From Thaumasiovibrio sp047250365 (lineage in GTDB: Bacteria > Pseudomonadota > Gammaproteobacteria > Enterobacterales > Vibrionaceae), in NCBI RefSeq assembly GCF_047250365.1, contig NZ_JBLBVL010000003.1, forward strand, positions 248,001 through 312,000: a DNA stretch of 64,000 nucleotides. Direction: 5' to 3'. The notes under the pieces were generated by a model. It was not told where the DNA came from. It saw only the letters and a program-made list of their open reading frames with translations, and did not search any database. The translations under genes were made by a program, and so were the position numbers. Below, piece after piece: positions 1 to 9,019 of the stretch. How positions within the stretch are numbered: position 1 is the first letter of the stretch; each line of letters opens with the position of its first letter.

Positions 1-759
1 GAAGAGAGTCACCCTGAAGGGGTGCCTTTCTTCGATGCTGGTATTATTTCGGGCCAATCAGCTAGCTCATCTCAAGTGCGCACCCGTTCTAAAGAGCTGG
101 TGGACAATTTCCGTCTTGATCGTGAAACCGCTAAGCAGTTAGCAAGAGCATTGCCAGATGGAGACGTGCCAGACGATTGGTTACAGGCGTTACCTGAGTG
201 CCTCCATTATTGGCAAATGGGGCGAGATCTGCATGATATGCGATTAGCCTCTAAGCATGCGGCAAGTATTGTACGCTCAGTAAAACAACTTGGTGGTACT
301 GATCAACAACGATTGCCAGGGGTTGATATTAACGAAACGGTGAATAAGTCTCTTGCGTTATTGCAGAGCAATTTACGTCGCGTTAACGTGGTCCTTCGAC
401 CGGCCGTATTGCCATCTATTACGGCGAGTAGCACTGAATTAGTTCAGGTGTGGGTGAATATCATTAAGAATGCTTGCGATGCGATGGTGGATACCGAAGA
501 GCCTCATTTAGAGATTATTACTCGCCATAGTAATAATCGATTGGCGATTACGATTAGCAATAACGGGCCAATGATGGATGAAGCGACACGACGCAAGATA
601 TTTCAACCTAATTATACGACCAAAAAAGGTGGTCTTTCTTTTGGACTGGGGCTAGGACTGGCGATAGTACAGCGCATCATAAATAGTTATGGTGGTACCA
701 TTGCGACTAAAAGTACTGAAGAAAAAACCACATTCAGAATTAAATTGCCAATCCGGTAA
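1..759 (+). CDS. Sensor histidine kinase, C-terminal part (5' end outside window)
   Basis: The frame is open from base 1, so the gene begins upstream of the window and only the last 252 codons are visible. The visible part carries the HATPase_c module: an N box (VNIIKNACDAM), a G1-like box (ISNNGPMMDE), an F box (IFQPNYTTKK) and a glycine-rich G2 box (GLGLGLAIV). This is the ATP-binding domain that phosphorylates a histidine in the preceding DHp domain. The sensor and the phosphoacceptor histidine are not clearly in view. The stop lies 10 bases before the start of a receiver-domain gene, so the two are probably co-transcribed partners. The signal sensed cannot be told. Confidence 0.85.
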   Translation, partial: EESHPEGVPFFDAGIISGQSASSSQVRTRSKELVDNFRLDRETAKQLARALPDGDVPDDWLQALPECLHYWQMGRDLHDMRLASKHAASIVRSVKQLGGTDQQRLPGVDINETVNKSLALLQSNLRRVNVVLRPAVLPSITASSTELVQVWVNIIKNACDAMVDTEEPHLEIITRHSNNRLAITISNNGPMMDEATRRKIFQPNYTTKKGGLSFGLGLGLAIVQRIINSYGGTIATKSTEEKTTFRIKLPIR

Positions 760-769
760 GGAAACAGTT

Positions 770-1243
770 ATGGAAAAGATCAATATCATTTGTGTGGATG
801 ATCAGCGAGAAGTGCTGAGTGCGGTATTAAACGATTTAGCGCCGTTGTCGAGTGCGTTTAATATTGAAGACTGCGAATCAGCAGCTGAAGCGTTAGAGCT
901 GATTGATGAGTTAGATGCGGAAGGAGAACATATTGCTCTCGTTATTTCTGATCACGTTATGCCTGGGAAAACAGGTGTCGAGTTATTGACTGAGATTTCC
1001 CAAGATAGTCGCTTCACATTCACCAAAAAAGTACTTTTGACAGGGCAAGCGACACATCAGGATACAATCCAAGCGATAAATGATGCACGTATTGAAAGCT
1101 ATTTCGAGAAACCCTGGAAAGCGGAAACGCTCTTAACGACGGCAAGAACCTTAGTCTCAGAATACATTTTCGATATGGGATTGGATTTCCAAGCGTTCAG
1201 TAGTGAGCTTGACCAAAACGTTGTGCTACGCCGTTTACGCTAA
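770..1243 (+). CDS. Single-domain response regulator (REC)
   Basis: A 157-residue protein made almost entirely of a CheY-like receiver domain. The acidic pair D10-D11, the phosphoacceptor D61 (VISDHVMPG), T91 (LLTGQ) and K114 (FEKPW) are all in place, so phosphorylation should be possible. No DNA-binding domain follows; the last 35 residues are a short helical tail. The frame can be extended 27 codons upstream into the kinase gene, but the ATG at 770 follows a GGAAAC purine stretch and gives the normal REC start (INIICVDDQ). It directly follows the kinase gene and is followed by a strong terminator, so the two probably end one transcription unit. The output is probably protein-protein interaction. 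Confidence 0.85.
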   Translation: MEKINIICVDDQREVLSAVLNDLAPLSSAFNIEDCESAAEALELIDELDAEGEHIALVISDHVMPGKTGVELLTEISQDSRFTFTKKVLLTGQATHQDTIQAINDARIESYFEKPWKAETLLTTARTLVSEYIFDMGLDFQAFSSELDQNVVLRRLR

Positions 1244-1261
1244 TCATTACTTTATCTAGAT

Positions 1262-1295
1262 AAGGCACTGCAAATGTGATTGCAGTGCCTTTTTT
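1262..1295 (+). terminator. Rho-independent terminator after the kinase/regulator pair
   Basis: Perfect 12-bp stem AAGGCACTGCAA (1262-1273) and TTGCAGTGCCTT (1280-1291) around a 6-base loop, running into a T tract to 1295. It lies 18 bases past the regulator stop. Confidence 0.9.
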
Positions 1296-1405
1296 ATCGC
1301 TGGGATTTGTCATGTAAACGAAAACCTTGTCTACACTTACTCTCTGAAATAGAGAAATCGATTACAGTCACAGAATGTAACAATGATGCGCTGTTACATT
1401 GATGA

Positions 1406-1421
1406 TGTGAAGCTGATCACG
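1406..1421. promoter_or_regulatory. Candidate CRP-binding site upstream of udp
   Basis: TGTGA-N6-TCACG (TGTGA 1406-1410, TCACG 1417-1421) differs from the CRP consensus TGTGA-N6-TCACA by one base. It lies about 90 bases upstream of the udp start. In E. coli, udp is controlled by CRP and CytR, so a site here makes sense. No CytR box was identified with confidence. Confidence 0.6.
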
Positions 1422-1511
1422 TTATGGCCGAGTATGATTGGATAAGATATCTTTATCGATGAAGCGCTGCCGCTTTAAGCCAGCGTAATATTTTAAGTCA
1501 AGGAGACGGAT

Positions 1512-2282
1512 ATGTCTGAAGCCACGGTTTTCCACCTAGGAGTAACAACAACTGATTTACAGGGTGCTGAACTGGCAATAATTCCCGGTGATCCAGCCCG
1601 AGTGGAAAAAATTGCTGCGTTAATGGACAACCCTGAATTTCTGGCGAGCTCTCGCGAGTATACGGTTTACCGCGCTCAATTAGAGGGTAAATCAGTAATT
1701 GTCTGCTCTACTGGCATCGGCGGCCCCTCTACTTCTATTGCTGTTGAAGAGTTAGCACAATTAGGCATTCGAACCTTTTTGCGGGTGGGGACAACTGGGG
1801 CAATTCAGCCGCATATTAATGTCGGCGACATGATTGTTACCACAGGATCAGTGCGCTTAGATGGAGCGAGCTTACATTTTGCTCCAATGGAATTCCCAGC
1901 GGTAGCCGATTTCGATGTGGCCACTGCGATGAAGCGAGCGTGTGAGTCGACTGGCGCTGCGACGCACACAGGTGTTACTGCATCAAGCGATACCTTTTAT
2001 CCAGGGCAAGAGCGTTACGATACGTTTTCTGGACGGGTTGTTCGTCGCTTCCAAGGGTCTATGCAAGAGTGGCAACAGATGGGAGTGTTAAACTTTGAGA
2101 TGGAATCAGCAACACTCTTAACCATGTGCGCAAGCTCTGGATTACGGGCTGGTTGTGTCGCAGGTGTTATTATTAACCGCACACAAAAGGAGATCCCAGA
2201 TCACGCCACGCTTAAAGAGGCTGAAACCCGCTCCATTAGAGTGGTGGTGGAGTCGGCTCGCTTACTGTTGGCCGCTGAATAA
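1512..2282 (+). CDS. udp: Uridine phosphorylase
   Basis: A 256-residue cytosolic enzyme of the nucleoside phosphorylase I family. It converts uridine and phosphate to uracil and ribose 1-phosphate in pyrimidine salvage. Family marks visible are the N-terminal IIPGDPARVEKIA phosphate-binding segment, the TGIGGPSTSIAVEEL motif, the GTTGAIQ motif and NFEMESATL, which binds the ribose hydroxyls. Length matches the E. coli enzyme closely. The ATG has an AAGGAGA ribosome site at 1499-1505. It is a single-gene unit with a CRP-like site upstream and a hairpin terminator downstream. I see nothing unusual in it. Confidence 0.95.
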   Translation: MSEATVFHLGVTTTDLQGAELAIIPGDPARVEKIAALMDNPEFLASSREYTVYRAQLEGKSVIVCSTGIGGPSTSIAVEELAQLGIRTFLRVGTTGAIQPHINVGDMIVTTGSVRLDGASLHFAPMEFPAVADFDVATAMKRACESTGAATHTGVTASSDTFYPGQERYDTFSGRVVRRFQGSMQEWQQMGVLNFEMESATLLTMCASSGLRAGCVAGVIINRTQKEIPDHATLKEAETRSIRVVVESARLLLAAE

Positions 2283-2300
2283 TTTTGATGTGATATATAA

Positions 2301-2327
2301 AACAAGCGCCGTTTATCGGCGCTTGTT
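2301..2327. terminator. Bidirectional terminator between udp and the CARF nuclease gene
   Basis: Perfect 11-bp stem AACAAGCGCCG (2301-2311) and CGGCGCTTGTT (2317-2327) with a TTTAT loop. It sits between two convergent genes whose stops flank it, so it can serve both strands. Confidence 0.8.
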
Positions 2328-2333
2328 CTTTAA

Positions 2334-3497
2334 TTAGAGAATAGATTGCTCCCCACCAGCTTGTTTTACCCAAGTGGTTAAGTGCTCTTGTAGGTTGTTA
2401 AGCTCATCAGGACCGATAATGGTGAGTCCTAGATCTTCGGCACGAATTAAATCATGATGACGTAGTGGCCTAAAGCTGACTAACATCGCACGTGCTTGTA
2501 AACCACCAAGTAAGTCGCGCAATGATTCTAACTTATACAGGGTATCGTCCCCGTCATCACGCATGCCTTTTGTTTTACATTCAATGATGTGCAGCTTATT
2601 ATTGACAATCGTTGCTACATCAAGCTCATTGCGAACTTCACGCTCACCAATTTTCCGATACACCTGTACGTTAAGCGAGTGATCTTGAATAGTAGGAACG
2701 GTTTCTTTAATTACCGCTAAGGTATTGTGCACATAATTCTCTAACCATTCGCCGTTAGCAAAACGACGCGCTTCTTCTTGCGTGAAAGTTAGAATCCCAT
2801 TTTGGTAAGCAGCGAGTCCGGTATTAACCAAATCCTCGATCAGAAAAGCAAGCTCACGATATCCTTGTTGTTTATCACTGAGTTCGACATCGAGCTTTTG
2901 CTCTTTACGACAGGTTGTCGCTAAGTAATTTAGTGTCGCAAGACCCGGCCCCAACTCTAAGGCGTTACTGGCCCACTTTTTGCCAATTTGCATCAATTTT
3001 GCGTTCAGTGAAGCGGGAATGGCAACTTCAGTAAGTTCGGCGCGCGCACCAAAAATAGTTAAGTAATCAGAAATCTGGATACGATCTTCAATTTGACGTT
3101 GCGGTTTGCCGTCGGGATATAACCAGCACATCTCATCGCTAAAAGGTTCAATAACGTAAATAGGGCAGTGGTAGGTTCGGAAAACTTCATATGCGGTAAG
3201 CAAACGATGCCGTAAGCCACAACTGGCATTAAACCACACTTCACTAGCCTCTGACGCAAAGCGCTGTACTAATGTTTCGATACGCTGGCGGATGTTAGCA
3301 ACGTTTATTTCATCAGGAATTTCAAAAAACTCAGCGCGTATACCACGCGGCTCAATGATCGCGGCGAGGCGCAAAAATTGTTTGTGCTGTGAGTGAACAC
3401 CAACAAAGACAACTTGCTTTACTGGGATGGTTTCGTCGAGCAATGGCGTGATGAGTCTAACGGGATCTTGATCGATAATGCCGACATGAATGACCAT
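2334..3497 (-). CDS. Card1/Can2-like CARF-domain nuclease (DUF1887, VC1899 type)
   Basis: A 387-residue protein. Residues 1 to about 145 form a Rossmann-like CARF domain, with the VFVGVHSQHKQ and FNASCGLRHRLL segments at the expected ligand-binding places. A winged-helix-like linker follows at about 165-245. The C-terminal third is a PD-(D/E)XK nuclease: GEWLE (249-253), E291 and D293 (RNELDVATI), then E306 and K308 (IIECKTKG). Relatives in type III CRISPR loci are switched on by cyclic tetra-adenylate and nick or cut nucleic acid; V. cholerae VC1899 is the closest family type I recall. No CRISPR array or cas gene is in this window, so the activating nucleotide is unknown. It stands alone on the minus strand and ends against the udp terminator. 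Confidence 0.82.
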   Translation of the reverse strand: MVIHVGIIDQDPVRLITPLLDETIPVKQVVFVGVHSQHKQFLRLAAIIEPRGIRAEFFEIPDEINVANIRQRIETLVQRFASEASEVWFNASCGLRHRLLTAYEVFRTYHCPIYVIEPFSDEMCWLYPDGKPQRQIEDRIQISDYLTIFGARAELTEVAIPASLNAKLMQIGKKWASNALELGPGLATLNYLATTCRKEQKLDVELSDKQQGYRELAFLIEDLVNTGLAAYQNGILTFTQEEARRFANGEWLENYVHNTLAVIKETVPTIQDHSLNVQVYRKIGEREVRNELDVATIVNNKLHIIECKTKGMRDDGDDTLYKLESLRDLLGGLQARAMLVSFRPLRHHDLIRAEDLGLTIIGPDELNNLQEHLTTWVKQAGGEQSIL

Positions 3498-3644
3498 ATA
3501 TTGTCCTTGTTATTAAAATTGGAAAACCCAAACTGTATTGTCTTTAAATAGGGCATATTCTATTGCATTTCAAGGGTAACCAGAGCTTTTACGTTATTTT
3601 ATCTAGCTTGAATGTCACTGCATGATGAGCTTCACTCACTGGTG

Positions 3645-5798
3645 TTATTTTGTAGCAAGCTGTTGTTGTAATTGTCTAGCGAGTGTAAACATTTCCGGTA
3701 ATATGGCATCGATTAATTCAAGTTGTTGCTGTACTAAATGAACTAAGTTGTCGCCAGATAGCGTTTCAGTGTGTTTAGCGTCGACGTCATCTATCACCGT
3801 CGGCATATGTACGCCCCCCTCTAGTAGAGACTGCAGTTTCTTGAGCTCACGATGGATATGACGATGGGCGAGCGTCACCGCTTTATGGACATCTGCGTTA
3901 CTGACTTGTATTCGATGGGCTCCGATAGTGGAGATATAACTTAACATCGCATTACTTAAGCACATGAAGCGATAGCAATCTGCACTACTGAGTTGGTGGC
4001 GTTCTGGTTCACTCAACATATTTGTGATAACCGCATTTAGTGCCACATCATTATTGTGAGCATTTCGTCGTGCGACCCGGTAGGTTAAGGTGTCAGATTT
4101 ACCCCATCGATATTGAACCACTGTTTGTGCAAGATATTGGCGATGACCCGCAATAGTGTTTGCCATAATGGGTAGAATTCGTTTGTTGTGCCAATCAGGC
4201 AAGATCACGTTAATAGCAAAAATAGCAATGGTGCACCCGATGAGGGTATCAATAAGACGAGGGAGCATAATGGCGAAGCCTTCTCCTGCTTGCTGAAAAC
4301 AGGCCAGCACCAGCAAGGTAATAAAAAACGTCGCGAGTGCATAGTTGTGTTGTTTATAGTAAAAGAACAAAACTCCAGAAAGGGTGATCATAGTGAGTTG
4401 CCCCTCTATGGTTGGCAGTAAAACAAGTAAAAAGCCGCCAGCAATTAATCCGCTCAACGTGCCAGCGATTCGTTGTTTCATCCTACGCCGAGTAGCGCTG
4501 TAGCTTTGCTGGCAGACAAAGAGGATGGTAAGTAAAATCCAGTACCCTCGGTCAAGCTCAAGAAAATGGATAGAAGCATAGCCCATCATTAGTGCAGTAG
4601 ATAAACGAATGGCGTGTCTAAAGAGTGGAGAGTTAAGATGTAATTCTTGTTTCACTCGTCGCCAGCGTGGCTTTAGTCCGCGAGGCTCGTCATCGGCGAT
4701 ATCATAATCTTCAAAACTTTTTGGTGGCTTATTCAAGGCAATTTGAGACAGCTGTTTATCGATAGCAAATAAATTATCATAAAGAAATTCGAGTTGATTT
4801 AACGGTGCTTGCCAGTGAGGTTCGTTAGCCGCGCGAAGATGCAGTAACGATGCTTTGACTTCGTTTAAGGTGCGCAAGTTCTCTTTACTGTGGTGATAGT
4901 GCCCTTGCTGGTTAACGGCTTTGGCCAGTGCATGACAAGCTAGAGCTTGTTGTTGTAACAAGCGTTCAAAACGAAACAGAATATCACTGTGTTGAAAAGT
5001 ATGGGCCAGCTTATGATAGAGATAGTGAGAAGCACTTAAACGCTCGTGAATATCTTGTGCGGTAAAATAGTGACAAAACTCGTTAGGATTACACTGGCGT
5101 TGATTGGTTCGCTTGTAATGTATCAACGCTGTTTTTGCTTGATTAAGCGCACTAACAACAAGGCCATTACATTGTGCATTTTTGAGTCTAAGTGGGCGGA
5201 CATCGTACTGCGACAGCGGATAGAACAACTGACTTTTGGATTGGAAAAATGTTCCCATCTGGGAGAAGACTTGTGCGAGTGAAAAGCGTAGGGGATGCAA
5301 TGGAAACAAAAAGCGCCAGCATATAGAAATGGCACCGTACCAGCTGGCGCCAAGCAGCATAATAATAGGTTGTTGCCAAATGTTGGTGCTACTCTTGGCA
5401 TCTAACATGGTATAGACCGCAAGGAGTAGCGATGCAAAAGCAATAGATTGATAACAGCGCCCCATTGCACCGAGCATGATAAAAATAAACGCAGACCCTC
5501 CTAGCCCGACAACAAATAGCCACGGGTAGGGAAAGAGTATTTCGGTTGAAAATGCAGCGATGGAAAAACAGGCTAAAGTAACGGTAAGTATTTTCTTATT
5601 ATCTTTGAGATTAGCGTCAGATTCAGCCAAGGCGGCTGCTATGATGCCGAGAATAAATGGTGTAATCAGCGTTGTATGTTGGAAATAACCACAACTGCCT
5701 ATAATGCCAAGAATAGCGATGAGTACCTTAATGCACTGATGTACTTGTTCATTACTATTTATCAGCTTATAAAAAGGGGATGGGTATCTCTGTATCAT
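3645..5798 (-). CDS. yccS: YccS/YhfK-type inner membrane protein (FUSC family)
   Basis: With the ATG at 5798 the protein has 717 residues, the length I expect for YccS; a TTG six codons upstream (5816) is possible but no better supported. It has two blocks of hydrophobic segments, at about 25-165 and 395-525. Between and after them are long cytoplasmic helical regions, and FKPRWRRVKQEL-type sequence precedes the second block. This is the FUSC (fusaric acid resistance/aromatic acid exporter-like) layout. Function in E. coli is unproven; export of small molecules is a guess. The neighbours helD and mgsA are also near yccS in E. coli, which supports the assignment. yccF, which lies between them in E. 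coli, is absent here. Confidence 0.85.
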   Translation of the reverse strand: MIQRYPSPFYKLINSNEQVHQCIKVLIAILGIIGSCGYFQHTTLITPFILGIIAAALAESDANLKDNKKILTVTLACFSIAAFSTEILFPYPWLFVVGLGGSAFIFIMLGAMGRCYQSIAFASLLLAVYTMLDAKSSTNIWQQPIIMLLGASWYGAISICWRFLFPLHPLRFSLAQVFSQMGTFFQSKSQLFYPLSQYDVRPLRLKNAQCNGLVVSALNQAKTALIHYKRTNQRQCNPNEFCHYFTAQDIHERLSASHYLYHKLAHTFQHSDILFRFERLLQQQALACHALAKAVNQQGHYHHSKENLRTLNEVKASLLHLRAANEPHWQAPLNQLEFLYDNLFAIDKQLSQIALNKPPKSFEDYDIADDEPRGLKPRWRRVKQELHLNSPLFRHAIRLSTALMMGYASIHFLELDRGYWILLTILFVCQQSYSATRRRMKQRIAGTLSGLIAGGFLLVLLPTIEGQLTMITLSGVLFFYYKQHNYALATFFITLLVLACFQQAGEGFAIMLPRLIDTLIGCTIAIFAINVILPDWHNKRILPIMANTIAGHRQYLAQTVVQYRWGKSDTLTYRVARRNAHNNDVALNAVITNMLSEPERHQLSSADCYRFMCLSNAMLSYISTIGAHRIQVSNADVHKAVTLAHRHIHRELKKLQSLLEGGVHMPTVIDDVDAKHTETLSGDNLVHLVQQQLELIDAILPEMFTLARQLQQQLATK

Positions 5799-6031
5799 AA
5801 CGTAGAAAATCGGCAATTATTAAAGGCTCACGATAACAAAGTTTGTCTGTTTTCCGAATAAATATCTCGCTTTTTATCTTGCCAATGTCAGTATCCTCGC
5901 TACAGCCATATTTGCTTTTGTATGCGGCAAAGCCAGCTGATAAGCTTGGTATAAGTATACGTTTTGCATTGTTGTGTTGAATATTGGGCATAAATGTAAG
6001 ATGGAATAGAAATGATAGATAACGAGTCAAG

Positions 6032-8146
6032 ATGACAATTGATACTTCAGATGAAATCACGCAAGAGGAAGAGATACTGGCTTCCATATGTGCTAATCGT
6101 GTTGCTCAGTGGTTGGTGCAAGGTGATTATTGCTTTATTGCCATTCGTGGTGAGAGTACGCTATGGCTGCAAAGCTTAACCGATGATTTGGTGATTGAAT
6201 TCGAACAGTGGAATGGGTGCGTAAACGTTCATCATGGGTTGTGTTGGTCGACATTAGAGCTAACCTCGGCCTGTGGGGAGCGTACTTGGTGGGTACATGG
6301 CTTACCACGGCAAAAAGCCCGTCCATTTGCCGCGTTACTGACCTCATATTATGTCGCATGGACGAAAGACCGTGTAGCGGCCTTTGATCACGCCCTGCCT
6401 GAGATAGAAAAAACGATACAGCAATATCAGGCTTACCCTTTCTTTATGCGCGAGACCGAGTATCAAGCGATGCGTGATACTGTTGTTTCCTGTGTCGCCT
6501 TGAGTGAGTTACCGCAAGAGTTACTGCGTTCGTTTCGTCCACGCAGCATGGCGTTTATAGATAACTGGTTACAAGAGGAGTTATTGCAACGCAATGAGCG
6601 GTGGTGCGTTCAAGAGTTGGCACGCTGGGAGACATGGCTAGACGCTATTGAAGCGCTGCCCTTAAACCACAGTCAGCGAAATGCGGTGGTGGTAAATCAA
6701 GATCATAACTTAATTTTAGCTGGAGCTGGCAGCGGAAAAACCAGTGTGTTAGTTGCACGAGCTAACTATTTGCTTACCAGTAAGACGATGGATGCGAATG
6801 AAATTCTCATGTTGGCATTTGGCAACCAAGCAGCCAAAGAGATGGCAGAACGCTTGGCTGTCGGAGCATTGAATCAAATTAAGGTGTCAACTTTTCACAG
6901 TATTGCCATGCGTCTAATTGAATCAGCAACGCAGACGAAACCCGAGGTAGCGCCTTTTTCGACGGATCAAGAGGCAAGAAAGGTATTTTTTGACACTTTT
7001 ATGGCTCAGCATTATAGCGATCCCACTATTGTTGATAAATGGAACAAGCACTTAGAATTATGGCCAATACCAGGGTTGCAGAGAAACGGCCATTGGCTTG
7101 ATGGTATAGAAGCGCGCACTGTTGATTGGTTATGGTCTCGGTTGGGATTATTACAACAAGCGACGTTAAATAAAGCACAGTGGAAGAATAAAATAATAGA
7201 ATCAAGTGTTGGTGGTGAACATCAAAAACAAGCGATCAGTGAGTTAAACCTGCTGTGGCCACTGTTATCTAAGTACTACGCTTACCTAAAAGAGCACAGC
7301 CAAGTTGATTTTAATACCATGATTCATCATGCGACCACGTTGGTCAGTAAAGGAAAAGCGACGGTTCCTTGGCGAACGATTATGGTTGATGAGTATCAAG
7401 ATATATCCCCACACCGACTCGCATTACTTGAAGCGTTAACGCACACTGAGAATGCGCCAAGCTTATACGCTGTCGGTGATGATTGGCAGGCCATTTATCG
7501 CTTTGCTGGTGCTGATGTATCTCTAACGACAGGGTTTGAAACACGTTACCCTCACGGACATATTGGTGTATTGGATACCACCTACCGTTTCTCCAATATG
7601 TTAGGTGATGTTGCAAATCAATTTGTACAACAAAATAGAGATCAACTGACAAAGCCGTTGAATGCACATCGCCAACAACGCAAAAAAGCGGTGTGTTTGT
7701 TAAACCAAGGCTTGCTAGAGCAAGAGTTAAGTGCGTTGGCACAGCGGCAAGCCGAGAAAGAGGTCTCGGTTTTGTTATTAGGGCGTACACATAAGCAAAT
7801 GCCAGTCGCATTGGATGAGTGGCAGACAAAGTGGCCTAACTTATCGTTACGCTATTCAACTTGTCACGCGAGTAAAGGGCAGCAGGCTGACTACGTGTTT
7901 ATCTTAAACGTGGAACGGGGCGTTTTCCCAATGAAGTCGCGTGATAGTGGCTTAATGCGAGCGTTGCAGGTTGAACATAGTGACATCGCGTATGCTGAAG
8001 AACGACGCTTATTTTATGTCGCGTTAACCCGAGCAAAACATCAGGTTTGGGTTTGCGCTAACCCTGAATCTCAAAGTGTATTTGTTGATGAGTTGGCGAC
8101 TGATAAGTATCCAGTGGTCAATAAACTAAAGCGCAAAAAGAAATAA
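6032..8146 (+). CDS. helD: DNA helicase IV
   Basis: A 704-residue superfamily 1 helicase of the UvrD/Rep class, moving 3' to 5' on single-stranded DNA. Motif Ia-type Walker A is ILAGAGSGKTS at about residues 228-238. Motif II is MVDEYQDI at about 450, motif III is VGDDWQAIYRFAGAD, motif IV/V is STCHASKGQQADYVF, and motif VI is RRLFYVALTRAKHQV. The first 200 residues form the HelD-specific N-terminal extension, which separates it from UvrD and Rep. The gene is divergent from yccS and convergent with mgsA, as expected for this locus. The ATG at 6032 has only a weak ribosome site (ACGAG). Confidence 0.93.
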   Translation: MTIDTSDEITQEEEILASICANRVAQWLVQGDYCFIAIRGESTLWLQSLTDDLVIEFEQWNGCVNVHHGLCWSTLELTSACGERTWWVHGLPRQKARPFAALLTSYYVAWTKDRVAAFDHALPEIEKTIQQYQAYPFFMRETEYQAMRDTVVSCVALSELPQELLRSFRPRSMAFIDNWLQEELLQRNERWCVQELARWETWLDAIEALPLNHSQRNAVVVNQDHNLILAGAGSGKTSVLVARANYLLTSKTMDANEILMLAFGNQAAKEMAERLAVGALNQIKVSTFHSIAMRLIESATQTKPEVAPFSTDQEARKVFFDTFMAQHYSDPTIVDKWNKHLELWPIPGLQRNGHWLDGIEARTVDWLWSRLGLLQQATLNKAQWKNKIIESSVGGEHQKQAISELNLLWPLLSKYYAYLKEHSQVDFNTMIHHATTLVSKGKATVPWRTIMVDEYQDISPHRLALLEALTHTENAPSLYAVGDDWQAIYRFAGADVSLTTGFETRYPHGHIGVLDTTYRFSNMLGDVANQFVQQNRDQLTKPLNAHRQQRKKAVCLLNQGLLEQELSALAQRQAEKEVSVLLLGRTHKQMPVALDEWQTKWPNLSLRYSTCHASKGQQADYVFILNVERGVFPMKSRDSGLMRALQVEHSDIAYAEERRLFYVALTRAKHQVWVCANPESQSVFVDELATDKYPVVNKLKRKKK

Positions 8147-8152
8147 CTCAAA

Positions 8153-8193
8153 GGTAGCCTAAGCTGGCAGAAAACAGCCATTGGAAGGCTACC
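8153..8193. terminator. Candidate terminator between helD and mgsA
   Basis: An 8-bp inverted repeat, GGTAGCCT (8153-8160) and AGGCTACC (8186-8193), encloses a partly self-complementary 25-base loop between two convergent genes. A short CCCTGTTTTAC follows on the plus strand. It is weaker than the other terminators here. Confidence 0.45.
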
Positions 8194-8207
8194 CTGTTTT
8201 ACTGATA

Positions 8208-8666
8208 TTAGCCAACGCGCTCAGCGATATATGCTTCATAGTCAGGAATATCGATTTCAACTTGTTGCTTAAGTAACGGTGAATGGATAAGGAAGTCAGC
8301 CGTTGCTCGGTTGGCGGCGACGGGGGTGTTCCAAACACTCGCAATTCTCAATAGTGCTTTCACATCAGGATCGTGTGGCACTGCATTCAAGGGGTCCCAG
8401 AAGAAAATCATCATATCGATCTTTCCTTCAGAGATTAACGCGCCAAGCTGCTGATCGCCCCCCATTGGACCACTGATCATTTTGTTAAGCGCTAAGCCAG
8501 TCTCTTTTTCAATCATGTGCCCTGTTGTGCCTGTTGCATACAAGGTGTGCTGACTGAGTATTTCTTGGTGCTTCTTTACCCAATTAAGCAGTGAGCTTTT
8601 CATGTGATCATGCGCGACGAGAGCAATATGCTTGTTGGCTTCCATCATACGGGTTGTGCTTTTCAT
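8208..8666 (-). CDS. mgsA: Methylglyoxal synthase
   Basis: Converts dihydroxyacetone phosphate to methylglyoxal and phosphate, a bypass of lower glycolysis. The 152-residue protein shows the family landmarks: HIALVAHDHMK with the first catalytic aspartate region, LYATGTTGHMI, SGPMGGDQQ, and FFWDPLNAVPHDPDVKALLR. The frame opens earlier at 8678, but the GGAG at 8673-8676 is six bases from the ATG at 8666. That start also gives the same length as E. coli MgsA, so I use it. It is a cytosolic homohexamer in known cases, inhibited by phosphate. The position next to helD is conserved with enterobacteria. Confidence 0.95.
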   Translation of the reverse strand: MKSTTRMMEANKHIALVAHDHMKSSLLNWVKKHQEILSQHTLYATGTTGHMIEKETGLALNKMISGPMGGDQQLGALISEGKIDMMIFFWDPLNAVPHDPDVKALLRIASVWNTPVAANRATADFLIHSPLLKQQVEIDIPDYEAYIAERVG

Positions 8667-9019
8667 CATTATCTCCATATTTTTTTTCTTTCATAGCAAA
8701 GTCAACATCAAATAGAAAGCGTTATCTTGTTAATCGGCGATTTCGATGCTCCAAGTGTTCGTTATTTATTCACTTACCAAACGGATGAGCGGTGGCGGAT
8801 AACTAAGTCATGAGAAGGGGACAGTGAGCGGCTTATCGAGTCTGCCAGATTATGCAGTCTAGCTCTAGAGTTAGAGTGTTTCATAAACAAGACTTACCAG
8901 TGGCTCAGGGTGGAATAGTTCAGAAAAGAGGTAAAACTCTTGCTATCTTTATGGCGAGCGGTTTTTCAGTTGGATTTAGGGAAATAGGTAAATTCCCGAT
9001 AAGGACGGTAGGGTAGGTG
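8667..9019. other. Intergenic region between mgsA and the exonuclease gene
   Basis: About 350 bases between two divergent genes. It must hold both promoters, but I cannot single out convincing -35/-10 pairs. A near-palindrome around 8866-8881 is centred on CTCTAGAG. I see no further gene. Confidence 0.6.

Noticed and set aside
2334..3497. Search for a CRISPR array or cas genes around the CARF nuclease
   Set aside because: Flanks are udp and yccS, and no regularly spaced repeats are visible in the window.
7380..7829. 149-codon minus-strand frame inside helD
   Set aside because: It lies opposite the conserved helicase motifs and has no recognisable features.
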